Assembly (NCBI GenBank): GCA_900465665.1
Contig: UBJO01000041.1
Location: 1-64,000 of the forward strand
DNA: 64,000 nucleotides
Direction of reading: 5' to 3'
Source: Hyphomicrobiales bacterium
Lineage (GTDB): Bacteria; Pseudomonadota; Alphaproteobacteria; Rhizobiales; Rhizobiaceae
The notes beneath the pieces were generated by a model. The model did not search any database and was not told where the DNA came from. It saw nothing but the letters and a program-made list of their open reading frames with translations. Shown piece after piece: positions 8,246 through 16,003 of this stretch (position 1 is the first letter of the stretch; every line of letters starts with the position of its first letter). Both the position numbers and the translations under genes were made by a program.

Positions 8246-9067
8246 ATGCCAGTACTGACCGTTCGCGACAACACCCGCCTCTATTACAAAGACTGGGGAA
8301 GCGGGCCGCCGGTTCTCTTCAGCCATGGATGGCCTTTGAATTCGGACATGTGGGAAAACCAGATGATGCACCTTGCATCGGAAGGCTTCCGGGTCATAGC
8401 CCATGACCGCAGAGGGTTCGGCCGGTCGGACCAGCCGTGGCACGGATATGACCACGATACTTTTTCCGAAGACCTGGCTGAAATCATAAGCGCTCTCGAA
8501 CTCAGGGATGTCACCCTTGTCGGCTATGCGATGGGCGGCGGCGAGATTACGCGCTATATCGGCCGGCACGGGACCGGTCGGATTTCTCGTCTTGTCCTGA
8601 TTGGCGCCACCACACCGAAACTTGCCTGGAGCGAAGATTATCCGAACGGAGTTCCCGAAGCTGTCTTCGAAGGCGTCAGAGCCGGATTGAGGGCCGACCG
8701 GGCAGAGTTCATTCGCGGCTTCTCACGCCTGTTCTTTGGCGCCGACAAAGAGGGTGCGACTGTTTCCGAGGGAAGCATGATGCAACTGCATCAGATCGCG
8801 ATGCAATCCTCCCTGAAGGCGGCACATGATTCCATCACCGCTTGCGCCATGACCGACTACCGCGGCGACATAGAAAAGTTCGACATTCCGGTTCTCATCA
8901 TTCACGGCGAGGACGACGCTTTTGTCCCGTTCGCCGCGACCGCTCAACAAGCGATCCAGCTGATGCCGAACGCAGAACTGAAGGTATATGAGAACGCCCC
9001 GCACGGACTGCTGTTCACGCACAAGGATCGCCTGAACAGCGATCTCCTAAATTTCCTCCGCCGATGA
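8246..9067 (+). CDS. Alpha/beta hydrolase (chloroperoxidase-like) with Ala in place of the nucleophile Ser
   Basis: This encodes 273 residues, the full length for the non-haem chloroperoxidase/arylesterase group. The oxyanion region FSHGWP, the segment HDRRGFGRS, the acid region HGEDD (Asp222/Asp223) and the catalytic-type His252 in APHGL are present. The nucleophile elbow normally reads G-x-S-x-G-G, but here it is GYAMGG. Codon 95 is GCG (8528-8530), one base from TCG (Ser). The frame is otherwise intact, so the protein is probably made but cannot use the standard serine mechanism. It overlaps the FixJ-like gene by ATGA, suggesting coupled translation with a regulator. A paralogue with intact Ser is at 14588. 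Confidence 0.92.
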   Translation: MPVLTVRDNTRLYYKDWGSGPPVLFSHGWPLNSDMWENQMMHLASEGFRVIAHDRRGFGRSDQPWHGYDHDTFSEDLAEIISALELRDVTLVGYAMGGGEITRYIGRHGTGRISRLVLIGATTPKLAWSEDYPNGVPEAVFEGVRAGLRADRAEFIRGFSRLFFGADKEGATVSEGSMMQLHQIAMQSSLKAAHDSITACAMTDYRGDIEKFDIPVLIIHGEDDAFVPFAATAQQAIQLMPNAELKVYENAPHGLLFTHKDRLNSDLLNFLRR

Positions 9068-9705
9068 CCGGCGTCACCACAGAGGACGCCGTCGTGTTCA
9101 TCGTCGAGGACGATGACGAACTGCGGCTGTCCCTCGACAGCCTCTTCCGATCCATCGGCCTAAAGACGAGCATGTTCGCCAACGCACGCGGATTTATGGA
9201 AGCCAAAAGACCAGACGTAACGGGATGCCTTGTAGTCGATGTTCGGCTGCCAGGCCTCAGCGGCCTGGATTTCCACGAGCAACTAATCAAAGCCGGTTCA
9301 GCCCTCCCGGTTATTTTCATAACGGGCCATGGAGATATTCCCATGAGCGTTAGGGCGATGAAGGCGGGAGCCGTTGATTTCCTGCCGAAACCCTTCCGGG
9401 ATCAGGACATGCTGGACGCGGTCGCATCGGCACTAGAGATCGATCGCAAGAGGCGGCGGGGCGAACTCGAGCTTCTTGCGCTGCGAAATCGCTACGCGGA
9501 GCTAAGTCTGCGCGAACGGCAAGTGATGGCGCTGGTGACGACTGGCTTGATGAACAAACAGGTCGCGGGAAAGCTCTCGTTGAGCGAAGTCACCGTGAAG
9601 ATCCATCGCGGGTCGGCCATGCGCAAGATGGACGCGAAGACATTGCCGGATCTCGTCAAGATGGCGGAGCTTCTGGAACTCCACGGCGACCTTCAAGCAT
9701 CCTAA
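9064..9705 (+). CDS. FixJ/LuxR-type response regulator
   Basis: This encodes 213 residues. The receiver domain (about 8-122) has acidic residues in VEDDDE and phospho-acceptor Asp59 in VVDVRLPG, with Lys in PKPF. A LuxR-type HTH (about 150-208) carries LSLRERQVMALV and a recognition helix with VKIHRG. This is the FixJ/TodT class of transcription factors. The start ATG overlaps the stop of the alpha/beta hydrolase at 9067, and the stop overlaps tail-to-tail with the receiver gene at 9702. No kinase is adjacent; the nearest is the PAS kinase at 1839. Confidence 0.93.
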   Translation: MTGVTTEDAVVFIVEDDDELRLSLDSLFRSIGLKTSMFANARGFMEAKRPDVTGCLVVDVRLPGLSGLDFHEQLIKAGSALPVIFITGHGDIPMSVRAMKAGAVDFLPKPFRDQDMLDAVASALEIDRKRRRGELELLALRNRYAELSLRERQVMALVTTGLMNKQVAGKLSLSEVTVKIHRGSAMRKMDAKTLPDLVKMAELLELHGDLQAS

Positions 9706-10076
9706 GACCAGTCGCTGACGGATTGGCTGATCGCTTCCATGAGATCCGCGAGGCTAAAAGGCTTCGTGACCAGGATGGCTGCCCCTGTAAGAGCCGCCTT
9801 CTCGGAAAGACCTTGTTCAAACCCGCCGGTCATCAAAATGATCGGCAGATCAGGCCGAAGCTTTTTCAGAAGCGGAACCAGGTCCAGACCGGATATATTC
9901 GGCATGTTAATGTCACTGATGACACAGCGGAAACGTTCGACGTCTTTCGACGAGAGAAGCGCTTCGGCCGATGAAAAACATGTTGCATTATAGCCGAGAG
10001 AGCGGATCAAACTCGCCAGAGCCACAGGAATATCCGGATCGTCATCGACGATGCCAATCAGTGGCGTCTCCTCCAT
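9702..10076 (-). CDS. Stand-alone response regulator receiver
   Basis: This is a single receiver domain of 124 residues with the acidic pocket IVDDDPDIP (residues 11-13), Asp55 in SDINMP and Lys in TKPF. It is closely related to the receiver at 3068, with the same length, the same Asp position and the same SL.RSLGY helix. ATG 10076 matches the start of that paralogue; ATG 10094 is also possible, adding six residues. Its stop overlaps the stop of the FixJ gene by four bases. With no output domain it may act as a phosphate sink or adaptor in a branched relay. Confidence 0.87.
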   Translation of the reverse strand: MEETPLIGIVDDDPDIPVALASLIRSLGYNATCFSSAEALLSSKDVERFRCVISDINMPNISGLDLVPLLKKLRPDLPIILMTGGFEQGLSEKAALTGAAILVTKPFSLADLMEAISQSVSDWS

Positions 10077-10384
10077 CCTCTTCCCAGTCTGCATCCGATT
10101 GATGCGTCGTCATAATATCCGCGCCTTCAGGAGCACATTTCTCCGTCAGCGGAGCCCGATGCCGGATGTAAACCTGGTCTTTCGGACGTTTCGCATATGG
10201 CAGACGGAACGGCTAACCCATGCCAAATCATCCGTATTGAATTATCCAATGAGACGTGGACGATTAACCTGCCATTCTCCGACCCTCGATTTCGAGACAG
10301 CTACACGTATGCAGGAACCATCCGTTGTATCGTTTCGTCCGTTGCCAGCTTTGGTATTCTCTCGCTCGTTGCCTCGCATAGAGG

Positions 10385-10490
10385 CGGTAGCGGATCCTCC
10401 CATGCTACCGGTACGTTTTGGCTCCCCTGTCCGAAGCAGCCGGGATGATCCGTCTGGCCGCTCAGTTTCGCCCCTGAGCGGCCAATTTTC
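10385..10490 (+). ncRNA. Candidate trans-acting sRNA with CCTCCC loop and terminator
   Basis: A perfect 7-bp stem (CGGTAGC at 10385-10391 with GCTACCG at 10404-10410) exposes a 12-base loop containing CCTCCC, an anti-Shine-Dalgarno sequence. It is followed by a terminator-like hairpin at 10455-10484. Rhizobial sRNAs of the alpha-r type are known to present CU-rich anti-SD loops and to end in such a terminator. The 5' end is not fixed and may lie upstream of 10385. No promoter is assigned. The structure could instead belong to an untranslated leader of the isochorismatase gene at 10619. Confidence 0.35.
10455..10490 (+). terminator. Rho-independent terminator-like hairpin
   Basis: Perfect 11-bp stem TGGCCGCTCAG / CTGAGCGGCCA (10455-10465, 10474-10484), an 8-base loop, then ATTTTC. 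The orientation fits a rightward transcript. As no rightward gene precedes it within 700 bases except the FixJ gene, it supports a small RNA or an attenuator before the gene at 10619. Confidence 0.6.
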
Positions 10491-10618
10491 GTCCGTAGCC
10501 GAAGATGGCGGGACGGATTCGTAGCCGGTTTTCATCAAAATCAGAGCATCCGTTCAAGCCAGCGGCAGGCATTTGGTTTAGCCCTGTGCCTCAAACAATC
10601 GCATCCAGGAGCCACAGA

Positions 10619-11245
10619 ATGACGAAACCACCCCTGCTCACGCCGGCCGACGTCACCCTGTTGATGGTGGACCAGCAAGCTGGTCTTGCCTTCGGGGTGG
10701 GATCAACCGACCGCCAACTCCTTCTCAACAACGTGATTGCGCTGGCAAAAACCGCAAAGACGTTTCAGATACCAGTGGTCGTCTCGACATCGGCGTCGAA
10801 GGTCTACAGCGGACCACTGATGCCATCGATCAGAGGCGTTCTTGGAGACGTGCCGCCGCTGGAACGCCGAAACATGAATGCGTGGGAAGACCACGCCGTC
10901 CGCGATGAAATCGCAAAGACCGGACGCCGGAAGCTCCTCGTTTCCGGTCTGCTTACCGAGGCCTGCGTGTCGTTTCCGGTCCTGTCAGCCTTGGCCGACG
11001 GCTACGACGTGTCCGTCGTCGCCGATACCTGTGGCGGCATTACGCCTGAGAGCCATGCGCTGGCCCTTCGCCGCATGGAAGCTGCCGGCGCCACGATGAC
11101 CTCGTGGCTGCAGGTCCTCCTCGAACTCCAAAGGGATTGGGCTCGGAAGGAGACCTACGACGCAGCGCGCGCCATCGTCGAAAGCCACGCCAGCGGTTAC
11201 GGCATAGGGCTGGCCTATGCACGCGACATGATCCACCCGGTGTGA
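10619..11245 (+). CDS. Isochorismatase-family (YcaC-like) cysteine hydrolase
   Basis: This encodes 208 residues with the cysteine-hydrolase triad pattern: Asp18 in LLMVDQQ, Lys61 in SASKVYSG and nucleophile Cys116 in LTEAC. The C-terminal LLELQRDWAR segment marks the YcaC-like group and is shared with the paralogue at 7247. ATG 10619 is preceded by AGGAG; the frame is open further upstream but without initiation signals. It is followed after 54 bases by the amidohydrolase gene, so the two probably form an operon with DoxX and the small acidic protein downstream. Confidence 0.9.
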   Translation: MTKPPLLTPADVTLLMVDQQAGLAFGVGSTDRQLLLNNVIALAKTAKTFQIPVVVSTSASKVYSGPLMPSIRGVLGDVPPLERRNMNAWEDHAVRDEIAKTGRRKLLVSGLLTEACVSFPVLSALADGYDVSVVADTCGGITPESHALALRRMEAAGATMTSWLQVLLELQRDWARKETYDAARAIVESHASGYGIGLAYARDMIHPV

Positions 11246-11299
11246 TGGCATTAGCCAACGATAGCTCCCTCTACCGAAATCTTGAATCGGAGACCCCTA

Positions 11300-13177
11300 A
11301 TGACCGCCGACCTCATCCTCCACCACGGTTTGATCACCACGCTCGATCGCACCAATCCAACCGCCAGCGCCGTCGCCATCAAGGACGGTGCCTTTCTCGA
11401 AGTCGGCACCGACGCCGAGATCATGGCGCTCGCCGGCCCCGACACCAAGATCGTCGATCTCAAAGGCAAACGCGTCCTGCCTGGCCTGATCGACAACCAC
11501 ACCCACGTCGTGCGCGGCGGCCTGAACTACAATATGGAACTGCGCTGGGACGGCGTTCGTTCGCTGGCGGATGCGATGGACATGCTGAAGCGCCAGGTGG
11601 CGATCACGCCGGCCCCGCAATGGGTTCGCGTCGTCGGCGGCTTCACCGAACACCAGTTCGCCGAAAAGCGCCTGCCGACGATAGAGGAGATCAATGCGGT
11701 CGCGCCGGATACACCGGTCTTCCTGCTCCATCTCTATGACCGCGCACTGCTGAACGGCGCTGCTCTGAGAGCCGTCGGCTACACCCGCGACACACCGAAC
11801 CCGCCCGGCGGCGAGATCACCCGCGATGCCAACGGCAACCCGACCGGCATGCTTCTCGCCAAGCCGAACGCCGGTATCCTTTACTCGACGCTCGCCAAGG
11901 GCCCGAAGCTGCCCTTCGACTACCAGGTCAACTCCACTCGCCACTTCATGCGCGAGCTCAATCGTCTCGGTGTAACAGGCGTGATCGATGCCGGTGGCGG
12001 CAACCAGAACTATCCCGATGACTACGAGGTGATCCAGAAGCTCTCCGACGAAAACCAGCTGACCGTTCGCCTCGCCTATAACCTCTTCACGCAGAAGCCG
12101 AAGGCTGAGAAAGAGGATTTCCTCAATTGGACGTCCTCGGTCAAATACAAGCAGGGCAACGACTATTTCCGCCACAATGGCGCTGGCGAGATGCTGGTCT
12201 TCTCCGCCGCCGACTTCGAGGATTTCCGCCAGCCGCGCCCGGAAATGGCGCCGGAGATGGAAGGTGAGCTCGAGGAAGTCGTGCGCGTTCTTGCCGAAAA
12301 CCGCTGGCCCTGGCGCATGCACGCCACTTATGACGAAACCATCTCGCGCTCGCTCGATGTCTTCGAGAAGGTTAACAAGGACATTCCGCTCGAGGGCCTC
12401 AACTGGTTCTTCGACCATGCCGAGACCATCTCGGAGCGCTCGATCGACCGCATCGCGGCACTCGGCGGCGGCATCGCCAACCAGCACCGCATGGCCTACC
12501 AGGGCGAGTATTTCGTCGATCAATATGGCCACGGCGTCGCCGAAGCCACGCCGCCGATCAAGCGCATGCTCGACAAGGGCGTCAATGTTTCTGCCGGCAC
12601 CGACGCCACCCGCGTCGCCTCCTATAATCCTTGGGTGTCGCTCTCCTGGATGGTCACGGGCAAGACGGTCGGCGGCATGCAGCTCTACCCGCGCGCCAAT
12701 TGCCTCGACCGCGAGACGGCGCTCAGGATGTGGACGGAAAAGGTCACCTGGTTCTCCAACGAAGAGGGCAAGAAGGGCCGCATCGAGAAGGGCCAGTTCG
12801 CCGACCTCGTCGTGCCGAGCAAGGACTTCTTCGCCTGCGCCGAGGACGAGATCTCGTTCCTCACCTCCGATCTGACGATGGTCGGCGGCAAGATCGTCTA
12901 CGGCTCGGGTGACTTCGCCAAATACGACGAGAGCAACATTGCGCCCGCCATGCCGGATTGGTCTCCCGTGCGCAAGTTCGGCGGCTACGCCGCCTGGGGC
13001 GAGCCTGATGGAGCCGGCGCACGCTCGCTGCGCCGCACCGCTATCTCCACCTGCGGCTGCGCCAGCGATTGCGGCGTCCATGGTCATGACCATGCAGGCG
13101 CCTGGACATCGAAGCTGCCGATTGCGGATCTCAAGGGCTTCTTCGGCGCACTCGGTTGCTCCTGCTGGGCCGTTTGA
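11300..13177 (+). CDS. YtcJ-type metal-dependent amidohydrolase with Cys/His-rich tail
   Basis: This encodes 625 residues. The amidohydrolase signature NHTHVVRGG (His67, His69) lies after a beta-sandwich N-terminus, and later metal-ligand regions (WRMHATYDE, FDHAE, SAGTDAT) complete a YtcJ/AepA-like enzyme, an N-acyl or amide hydrolase family of broad substrate range. ATG 11300 has GGAG upstream. The unusual part is the C-terminus: a Cys/His-rich tail with CGCASDCGVHGHDH and a final GCSCWAV, which could bind an extra metal or heme. The gene is strongly biased to C/G third positions compared with its neighbours, which explains a 598-codon open frame on the opposite strand. It is followed by DoxX after 14 bases. 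Confidence 0.9.
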   Translation: MTADLILHHGLITTLDRTNPTASAVAIKDGAFLEVGTDAEIMALAGPDTKIVDLKGKRVLPGLIDNHTHVVRGGLNYNMELRWDGVRSLADAMDMLKRQVAITPAPQWVRVVGGFTEHQFAEKRLPTIEEINAVAPDTPVFLLHLYDRALLNGAALRAVGYTRDTPNPPGGEITRDANGNPTGMLLAKPNAGILYSTLAKGPKLPFDYQVNSTRHFMRELNRLGVTGVIDAGGGNQNYPDDYEVIQKLSDENQLTVRLAYNLFTQKPKAEKEDFLNWTSSVKYKQGNDYFRHNGAGEMLVFSAADFEDFRQPRPEMAPEMEGELEEVVRVLAENRWPWRMHATYDETISRSLDVFEKVNKDIPLEGLNWFFDHAETISERSIDRIAALGGGIANQHRMAYQGEYFVDQYGHGVAEATPPIKRMLDKGVNVSAGTDATRVASYNPWVSLSWMVTGKTVGGMQLYPRANCLDRETALRMWTEKVTWFSNEEGKKGRIEKGQFADLVVPSKDFFACAEDEISFLTSDLTMVGGKIVYGSGDFAKYDESNIAPAMPDWSPVRKFGGYAAWGEPDGAGARSLRRTAISTCGCASDCGVHGHDHAGAWTSKLPIADLKGFFGALGCSCWAV

Positions 13178-13191
13178 GGGGGAATATCACT

Positions 13192-13638
13192 ATGGCTACA
13201 CATCGACACACATCGGCGGACACGGAAGCTGGACTGGGCAGAAGCTTCGCCAGCAGCAAGGCCATCGAGTTCATTGCTCTTTCTGCCCTTTGTTCCGCCT
13301 ACATTCAGGGTCCGCTCACGAAGCTTTTCGATTTCAATGGCGCGCTCGCGGAGATGGATCACTTCGGGCTGCGGCCAACGCTCCTTTTCGCGATCGCGGT
13401 GATGATCTTCGAGCTTGCCATGTCGGCGGCCATTGTCGGCGGTTTTCTTCGCTGGGCGGCAGCGCTGGCCCTTGGCGTCTTTACGCTTCTCGCAACGTCG
13501 CTGGCGCTCCGTTTCTGGGAACTGCCTGTCGGAATGGAGCGGACGATGGCGATGAACGGATTTTTCGAACATCTCGGTCTTGCGGGCGCCTTTCTTCTGG
13601 TGGCTTGGCACGATCTTAAATCCAAGATGCGCCTTTGA
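13192..13638 (+). CDS. DoxX-like membrane protein
   Basis: This encodes 148 residues with four hydrophobic helices (about 30-50, 60-80, 85-105, 120-140). The pattern of a first helix followed by GPLTKLFDFNGALAEM resembles DoxX/SURF4-type proteins, in which an early polar loop carries Asp and a later segment reads FFEHLGLAGAFLLVA. DoxX proteins are membrane subunits or helpers linked to sulfur or redox metabolism; the role here is unknown. ATG 13192 is preceded by GAGGGGG. It directly follows the amidohydrolase, so the two are probably cotranscribed. Confidence 0.78.
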   Translation: MATHRHTSADTEAGLGRSFASSKAIEFIALSALCSAYIQGPLTKLFDFNGALAEMDHFGLRPTLLFAIAVMIFELAMSAAIVGGFLRWAAALALGVFTLLATSLALRFWELPVGMERTMAMNGFFEHLGLAGAFLLVAWHDLKSKMRL

Positions 13639-13661
13639 AACGGCTAGCGGAAACTGGAAAC

Positions 13662-13832
13662 ATGGTCATGGCACACAAAATTCGCGACGGCGTCGAGACG
13701 ATGCCAGAAATGGAAGACTTGGAGCTCGAACTGGCCCCCTCACCCAACAAGCACCAGGAAGAACTGCTGGACGAAGCTTTGCAGGAAACATTTCCTGCAA
13801 GCGATCCGCCGGCCAGCGGCCGGATGGAATGA
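13662..13832 (+). CDS. Small acidic hypothetical protein
   Basis: This encodes 56 residues and is Glu/Asp-rich, with the C-terminal motif LDEALQETFPASDPPA, a short conserved element I recall from small rhizobial proteins of unknown function. ATG 13662 is used; a TTG at 13635 overlapping the DoxX stop would add nine residues. The acidic, probably disordered composition suggests a regulatory or stress-related peptide rather than an enzyme. It lies between DoxX and the dps pseudogene and is probably the last intact gene of that operon. Confidence 0.6.
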   Translation: MVMAHKIRDGVETMPEMEDLELELAPSPNKHQEELLDEALQETFPASDPPASGRME

Positions 13833-13860
13833 GCCGAAAACGCAATCTAGGAGCAGTCCA

Positions 13861-14352
13861 TTGAACGACGACATCAAGGCACGCTGCGCCGCCACCCTGA
13901 AGACCCCGACAGGTCTCGGCGTGGATGCACCCGAGACATCTCCGCAGGCGCAACGACCTGCTTACGGATGTCTTTGGCCTCTATCTGAAGACCAAGAACT
14001 TTCACTGGCACATGTCGGGGGCGAATTTCCGCGACTATCACGTGGTTCTGGACGATCACGGCGATGAACTGTTCGCGATCACGGATCCGCTGGCCGAGCG
14101 TCCGGAAGCTCGGCGGCTTTACACGGCGCTCGATCAGCGACATCTTTCGCCGGCAGCGGATCAGCGATAACGATGCCGATTTCGTGCATCCGCACGAGCT
14201 GCTCGCCGAATTGCGCGGAGACAATGCCTCGCTGGTGGCACGCATGCGGGCACGTCCACGACGTCTGCGACGAGCACGGAGGGGGTGCGACAGCAAGACT
14301 GCTCAACAACGGGATCGACGAAGGCGAAAAACCCGTCTCGTTCCTGTTTTAG
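13861..14352 (+). pseudogene. dps: Frameshifted Dps/ferritin-like DNA-protection protein
   Basis: Dps homology is continuous along the DNA but spread over reading frames. Frame 1 begins with LNDDIKARCAATLKTP. Near 13925 it moves to frame 2, giving LLTDVFGLYLKTKNFHWHMSG and FRDYHVVLDDHGDELFAITD, which carry the ferroxidase His and Asp/Glu residues. Near 14108 it moves to frame 3 (GGFT.RSISDIFRRQRISDNDADFVHP), and near 14250 back to frame 1 (VHDVCDEHGGGATARLL, ending FLF with TAG at 14352). At least three indels are needed, so this is a decayed gene and not a single sequencing error. An intact Dps would be about 160-170 residues. A terminator follows at 14402. Confidence 0.85.
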
Positions 14353-14401
14353 ATCCTGCGCGAAGCAACGCTCAAGCTGTATCGGACCACTCAAAATCAA
14401 C

Positions 14402-14432
14402 CCACGCGACGGCCCCGTCGCGTGGCTTTTTT
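14402..14432 (+). terminator. Rho-independent terminator
   Basis: Perfect 10-bp stem CCACGCGACG / CGTCGCGTGG (14402-14411, 14416-14425) with a 4-base loop, followed by C and six T. It ends the transcript of the amidohydrolase-DoxX-dps operon. Confidence 0.85.
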
Positions 14433-14587
14433 GATGGCGTCGACGGCGACGGCAATTGCCCGGTCCTCGGTGCCGGCGCCCTGGCATTGTTCAAAAATCG
14501 TCGGAACCAACAAGATGGGCAGGGCGGCTGTCGCTACAACTCATCTCACGGCGGTCAATCTGCCGCCAAGTCACCAGGGGGCAACCG

Positions 14588-15565
14588 ATGGCAAACGATT
14601 TCGACTTCTCACTCTCCCGGCGCCAGACGCTCATCGCAGGAGCGGCATTTTCCGCTGCGATGGCAGTTCCGGATCTCGCATTCCCAAAATCAGCAACCCA
14701 GACCGCACAAGGAAACTTTGAAATGACCGACGGCTTCGTTAAGACCAAAGACGGCGTGAACATCTACTACAAGGATTGGGGTCCAAAGGACGCACAGCCG
14801 ATCCATTTCCACCATGGCTGGCCGCTCTCCTCCGACGACTGGGACGCCCAGATGATCTACTTCCTGCAGAACGGCTTCCGTGTCGTTGCACATGATCGCC
14901 GTGGCCACGGCCGTTCGTCGCAGGTTGCCGAAGGCCACGACATGGACCACTACGCGGCCGACGCTTCCGCCGTCGTGGACCATCTGAACCTGAAAAATGC
15001 TGTCCACATCGGCCACTCCACCGGCGGCGGCGAGGTTGCCCGCTATGTCGCAAAGTTCGGCCAGCCGCAGGGCCGTGTTGCAAAGGCCGTCCTCGTCAGC
15101 GCCGTCCCGCCGATCATGCTCAAGACGGCCTCCAATCCGGGCGGCCTGCCGATTGAAGTGTTCGACGGCATCCGCAAGGGCGTCGCGGAAAACCGCGCCC
15201 AGCTCTTCCTCGATTTCCCCACCGGCCCGTTTTACGGTTTCAACCGTGACGGTGCCAAGGTCTATCCCGGCGTGATCCAGAATTGGTGGCGCCAGGGCAT
15301 GATGGGCAGCGTCAAAGCCCACTATGACGGCATCAAGGCCTTCTCCGAAACCGACCAGACCGAAGATTTGAAGAAGATTACCGTACCGACGCTCGTCATG
15401 CATGGCGATGACGACCAGGTCGTTCCGATCGCCGATTCCGGCGAGCTGTCCGTCAAGCTCGTCAAGAACGGCACGCTCAAAGTCTACAAGGGCTATCCGC
15501 ACGGCATGCTGACAACCCATGCCGACGTTCTCAACCCGGACCTCCTCGCCTTCATCAGGGCATAA
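14588..15565 (+). CDS. Tat-exported alpha/beta hydrolase (chloroperoxidase/arylesterase-like)
   Basis: This encodes 325 residues. The N-terminus has a twin-arginine signal ([13 protein letters not shown], Arg11-Arg12) followed by a hydrophobic stretch, so the enzyme is folded in the cytoplasm and exported to the periplasm. The hydrolase core has [15 protein letters not shown], the nucleophile elbow GHSTGG (Ser144), the acid region HGDDDQVVP and the His in YPHGM. It is the intact paralogue of the Ser-less protein at 8246. ATG 14588 has AGGGGG upstream; the frame is open earlier but that part is the leader. A strong terminator follows at 15579. Confidence 0.92.
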   Translation: MANDFDFSLSRRQTLIAGAAFSAAMAVPDLAFPKSATQTAQGNFEMTDGFVKTKDGVNIYYKDWGPKDAQPIHFHHGWPLSSDDWDAQMIYFLQNGFRVVAHDRRGHGRSSQVAEGHDMDHYAADASAVVDHLNLKNAVHIGHSTGGGEVARYVAKFGQPQGRVAKAVLVSAVPPIMLKTASNPGGLPIEVFDGIRKGVAENRAQLFLDFPTGPFYGFNRDGAKVYPGVIQNWWRQGMMGSVKAHYDGIKAFSETDQTEDLKKITVPTLVMHGDDDQVVPIADSGELSVKLVKNGTLKVYKGYPHGMLTTHADVLNPDLLAFIRA

Positions 15566-15578
15566 GTCCGGTCACGAT

Positions 15579-15612
15579 GCCCGCTCGCGGATGATCGCGA
15601 GCGGGCCTTTTC
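15579..15612 (+). terminator. Rho-independent terminator
   Basis: Perfect 11-bp stem GCCCGCTCGCG / CGCGAGCGGGC (15579-15589, 15596-15606) with a 6-base loop, followed by CTTTTC, 14 bases after the hydrolase stop. Confidence 0.88.
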
Positions 15613-15669
15613 AATTCAAGCGCGCCGCGGAAGGCTCTGAAGGGACTGCCTGTATCCGTATTGGCGAGT

Positions 15670-15822
15670 TCAAACGGCAACGCCCGGCATCAGTGCAATT
15701 GTCAGGCCGCCCACGATCAGCGCCGCAGCTGGAGGCTACCGCAGCCGCCCGGCCACCAACTCAAGAAGCACTGTTGCCACCAGCAGCAGGACCAGGAACT
15801 CGTAGATGGTCTCGGAGTTCAT
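15670..15822 (-). pseudogene. N-terminal remnant of a Na+/H+ antiporter
   Basis: The reverse strand from ATG 15822 encodes MNSETIYEFLVLLLVATVLL, then ELVAGRLR, an in-frame TAG (15738-15736), and continues as PPAAALIVGG.TIALMPGV before TGA at 15670. This matches the first two membrane segments of CPA1-type Na+/H+ antiporters, which often read R.RLPPAAALI.GG in this place. Only about 50 codons remain of a protein that would be around 500-550 residues. The rest of the stretch 15613-16003 shows no gene. Confidence 0.55.
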
Positions 15823-16003
15823 GTGATGCGTAAGTCTGACGATGAGTTGACAAATGCGTGCACGGTCAGATTACCAAGTTCAAAACCTGAGCGTCTGCCT
15901 AAGCTCTGCGGCATGCCTTTAGCTAAGCGCTAAACGCAACGCTTGAACAATACGACGTAAATCGTGTCAGACGGGGAGGGTATCTTCCAGAGCTCGGCAT
16001 CTC

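Larger units (their letters stand above)
10077..10618. other. 542-base intergenic region with structured RNA candidate
   Basis: No protein gene is convincing here. The right half contains two strong hairpins (10385-10410 and 10455-10484), described separately, and the last part carries the ribosome-binding site AGGAG of the isochorismatase gene at 10619. Confidence 0.5.

Noticed and set aside
10314..10339. GGAAC with a near-match to the general-stress (EcfG) promoter
   Set aside because: At 16-17 base spacing the downstream element is CGTC, not CGTT; too weak to call.
11297..13093. 598-codon open frame opposite the amidohydrolase
   Set aside because: It is antisense to a gene with strong C/G third-position bias, which removes stop codons on the other strand. 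The translation has no family features.
14690..15520. 276-codon open frame opposite the Tat-exported hydrolase
   Set aside because: Antisense shadow of a well-supported gene; no family features.
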